This document shows positions 63,657 through 64,000 of a stretch of 64,000 bases of DNA, one piece after another. Positions within the stretch are counted from its first letter, which is position 1. Every line of letters begins with the position of its first letter. The notes beneath the pieces were generated by a model. That model did no database searches and had not been told where the DNA came from. It saw only the letters and a program-made list of their open reading frames with translations. The DNA is from Pararobbsia silviterrae (lineage in GTDB: Bacteria; Pseudomonadota; Gammaproteobacteria; Burkholderiales; Burkholderiaceae), in assembly GCF_003628125.1 (NCBI RefSeq), contig NZ_RBZU01000001.1:901793-965792 (forward strand), given 5' to 3'. The position numbers and the translations under genes are program-made.

Positions 63657-64000
63657 TCAGGCCCTCGCGCGCGCATGCGGGCTGGCATAGCTGTACTGGC
63701 CATAGCCGTAGAGCTTGTCGCCCGGCCGCGCGCGCACGCCGTTGAGCACGACGCCGTTGACCGGCACGCCGACATGGTTGAGCCGCTTGACGGTCTCTTT
63801 GATCTGGCCGTACGTCGTCTCGCCCTGCTGCGTGACGAGGAACAGCGAGCCCGCCTGATGGCCGATCGCGGCCGCGTCGGAGACCGCGAGCACGGGCGGC
63901 GTATCGATGAGCACGACGTCGTATTGCTCGGCGGCGCCTTCGAGGAAGCGCGAGAAGCGCGCGCTCGACAGCAGCTCGGACGGTTGCGCGGGCGTCGCGC
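63657..64000 (-). CDS. BY-type tyrosine kinase / chain-length regulator, C-terminal end (continues beyond window)
   Basis: The frame is open to the right edge; about 113 residues are visible. They include the Walker B strand YDVVLIDTPPVLAVSDA, then VTQQGETTYGQIKETVKRLNHVGVPVNGVVLNG, and a Tyr-rich tail YGYGQYSYASPHARARA, the autophosphorylation cluster of Wzc/EpsB-like kinases. It regulates chain length and export of the polysaccharide at the inner membrane. The N-terminal Wzz domain and Walker A lie outside the window. It is the first visible gene of a long leftward operon (63.7 to 51.9 kb). Confidence 0.93.
   Translation of the reverse strand, partial: ATPAQPSELLSSARFSRFLEGAAEQYDVVLIDTPPVLAVSDAAAIGHQAGSLFLVTQQGETTYGQIKETVKRLNHVGVPVNGVVLNGVRARPGDKLYGYGQYSYASPHARARA

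Noticed and set aside
61610-63745. A 711-codon plus-strand frame opposite the beta-helix gene
   Set aside because: Antisense shadow of a gene with signal peptide and beta-helix repeats; no motifs, strongly basic/acidic low-complexity composition.

Overview
The window is high-GC DNA (roughly 65% G+C by eye) with gene content typical of Burkholderiaceae (Burkholderia sensu lato): an urtABCDE urea importer fused to a ureDABCEFG urease locus, an omega-amino acid:pyruvate aminotransferase, a cidA/cidB-type pair with its LysR regulator, and a large colanic/cepacian-like exopolysaccharide (EPS) locus. The species cannot be fixed from the sequence alone.

Layout. 1-2.9 kb: end of a carbohydrate ABC importer (binding protein cut by the window edge, two permeases) closed by a strong terminator. 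2.9-15.5 kb (minus strand): urtABCDE-ureDABCEFG, driven by a textbook sigma-54 promoter upstream of urtA with NtrC-like half-sites, i.e. nitrogen-limited urea uptake feeding urease; UreE carries an extreme histidine tail. 15.5-23.5 kb: housekeeping and stress genes (aminotransferase, rhodanese, Pcm, DUF1439, TrmB, AraC/AhpD-like pair, DUF2024, DJ-1/PfpI plus TetR with two matching operators). 23.6-36.9 kb: an accessory island ending at a tRNA-Gly(CCC): HipBA toxin-antitoxin with a consensus promoter and palindromic operator, a broken P4-type integrase, an AbiEi/AbiEii type IV toxin-antitoxin pair with two operator copies, a truncated third gene, a complete Wadjet (JetABCD, type I) anti-plasmid operon, and a decayed IS1182-family transposase. 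This is a defence island.

37-64 kb: EPS and surface genes. A lone GT4 glycosyltransferase with a three-copy 89-bp tandem repeat at its 3' end, the LrgA/LrgB-LysR set, a PilZ protein, a Wzy-like polymerase, then GDP-mannose/UDP-glucuronate/GDP-fucose precursor genes (gmm, manC, ugd, gmd, fcl), acyl/acetyltransferases, several glycosyltransferases, a Wzx flippase, an OafA-type acyltransferase, a periplasmic beta-helix protein and, at the right edge, the C-terminal end of a BY-type tyrosine kinase. Most of the minus-strand EPS genes overlap by ATGA junctions and form one long operon entering from beyond the right edge. Together these make a Wzx/Wzy-type acylated, fucose- and probably glucuronate-containing polysaccharide.

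The most interesting material is the island at 23.6-36.9 kb (two toxin-antitoxin systems plus Wadjet between an integrase remnant and a tRNA). None of its core systems is new in kind. The less explained elements are the truncated gene behind abiEii, the nuclease-like motif in AbiEi, the simple-sequence repeats upstream of the DUF2024 gene, and the secreted Gly/Ser-rich protein coupled to the EPS operon.
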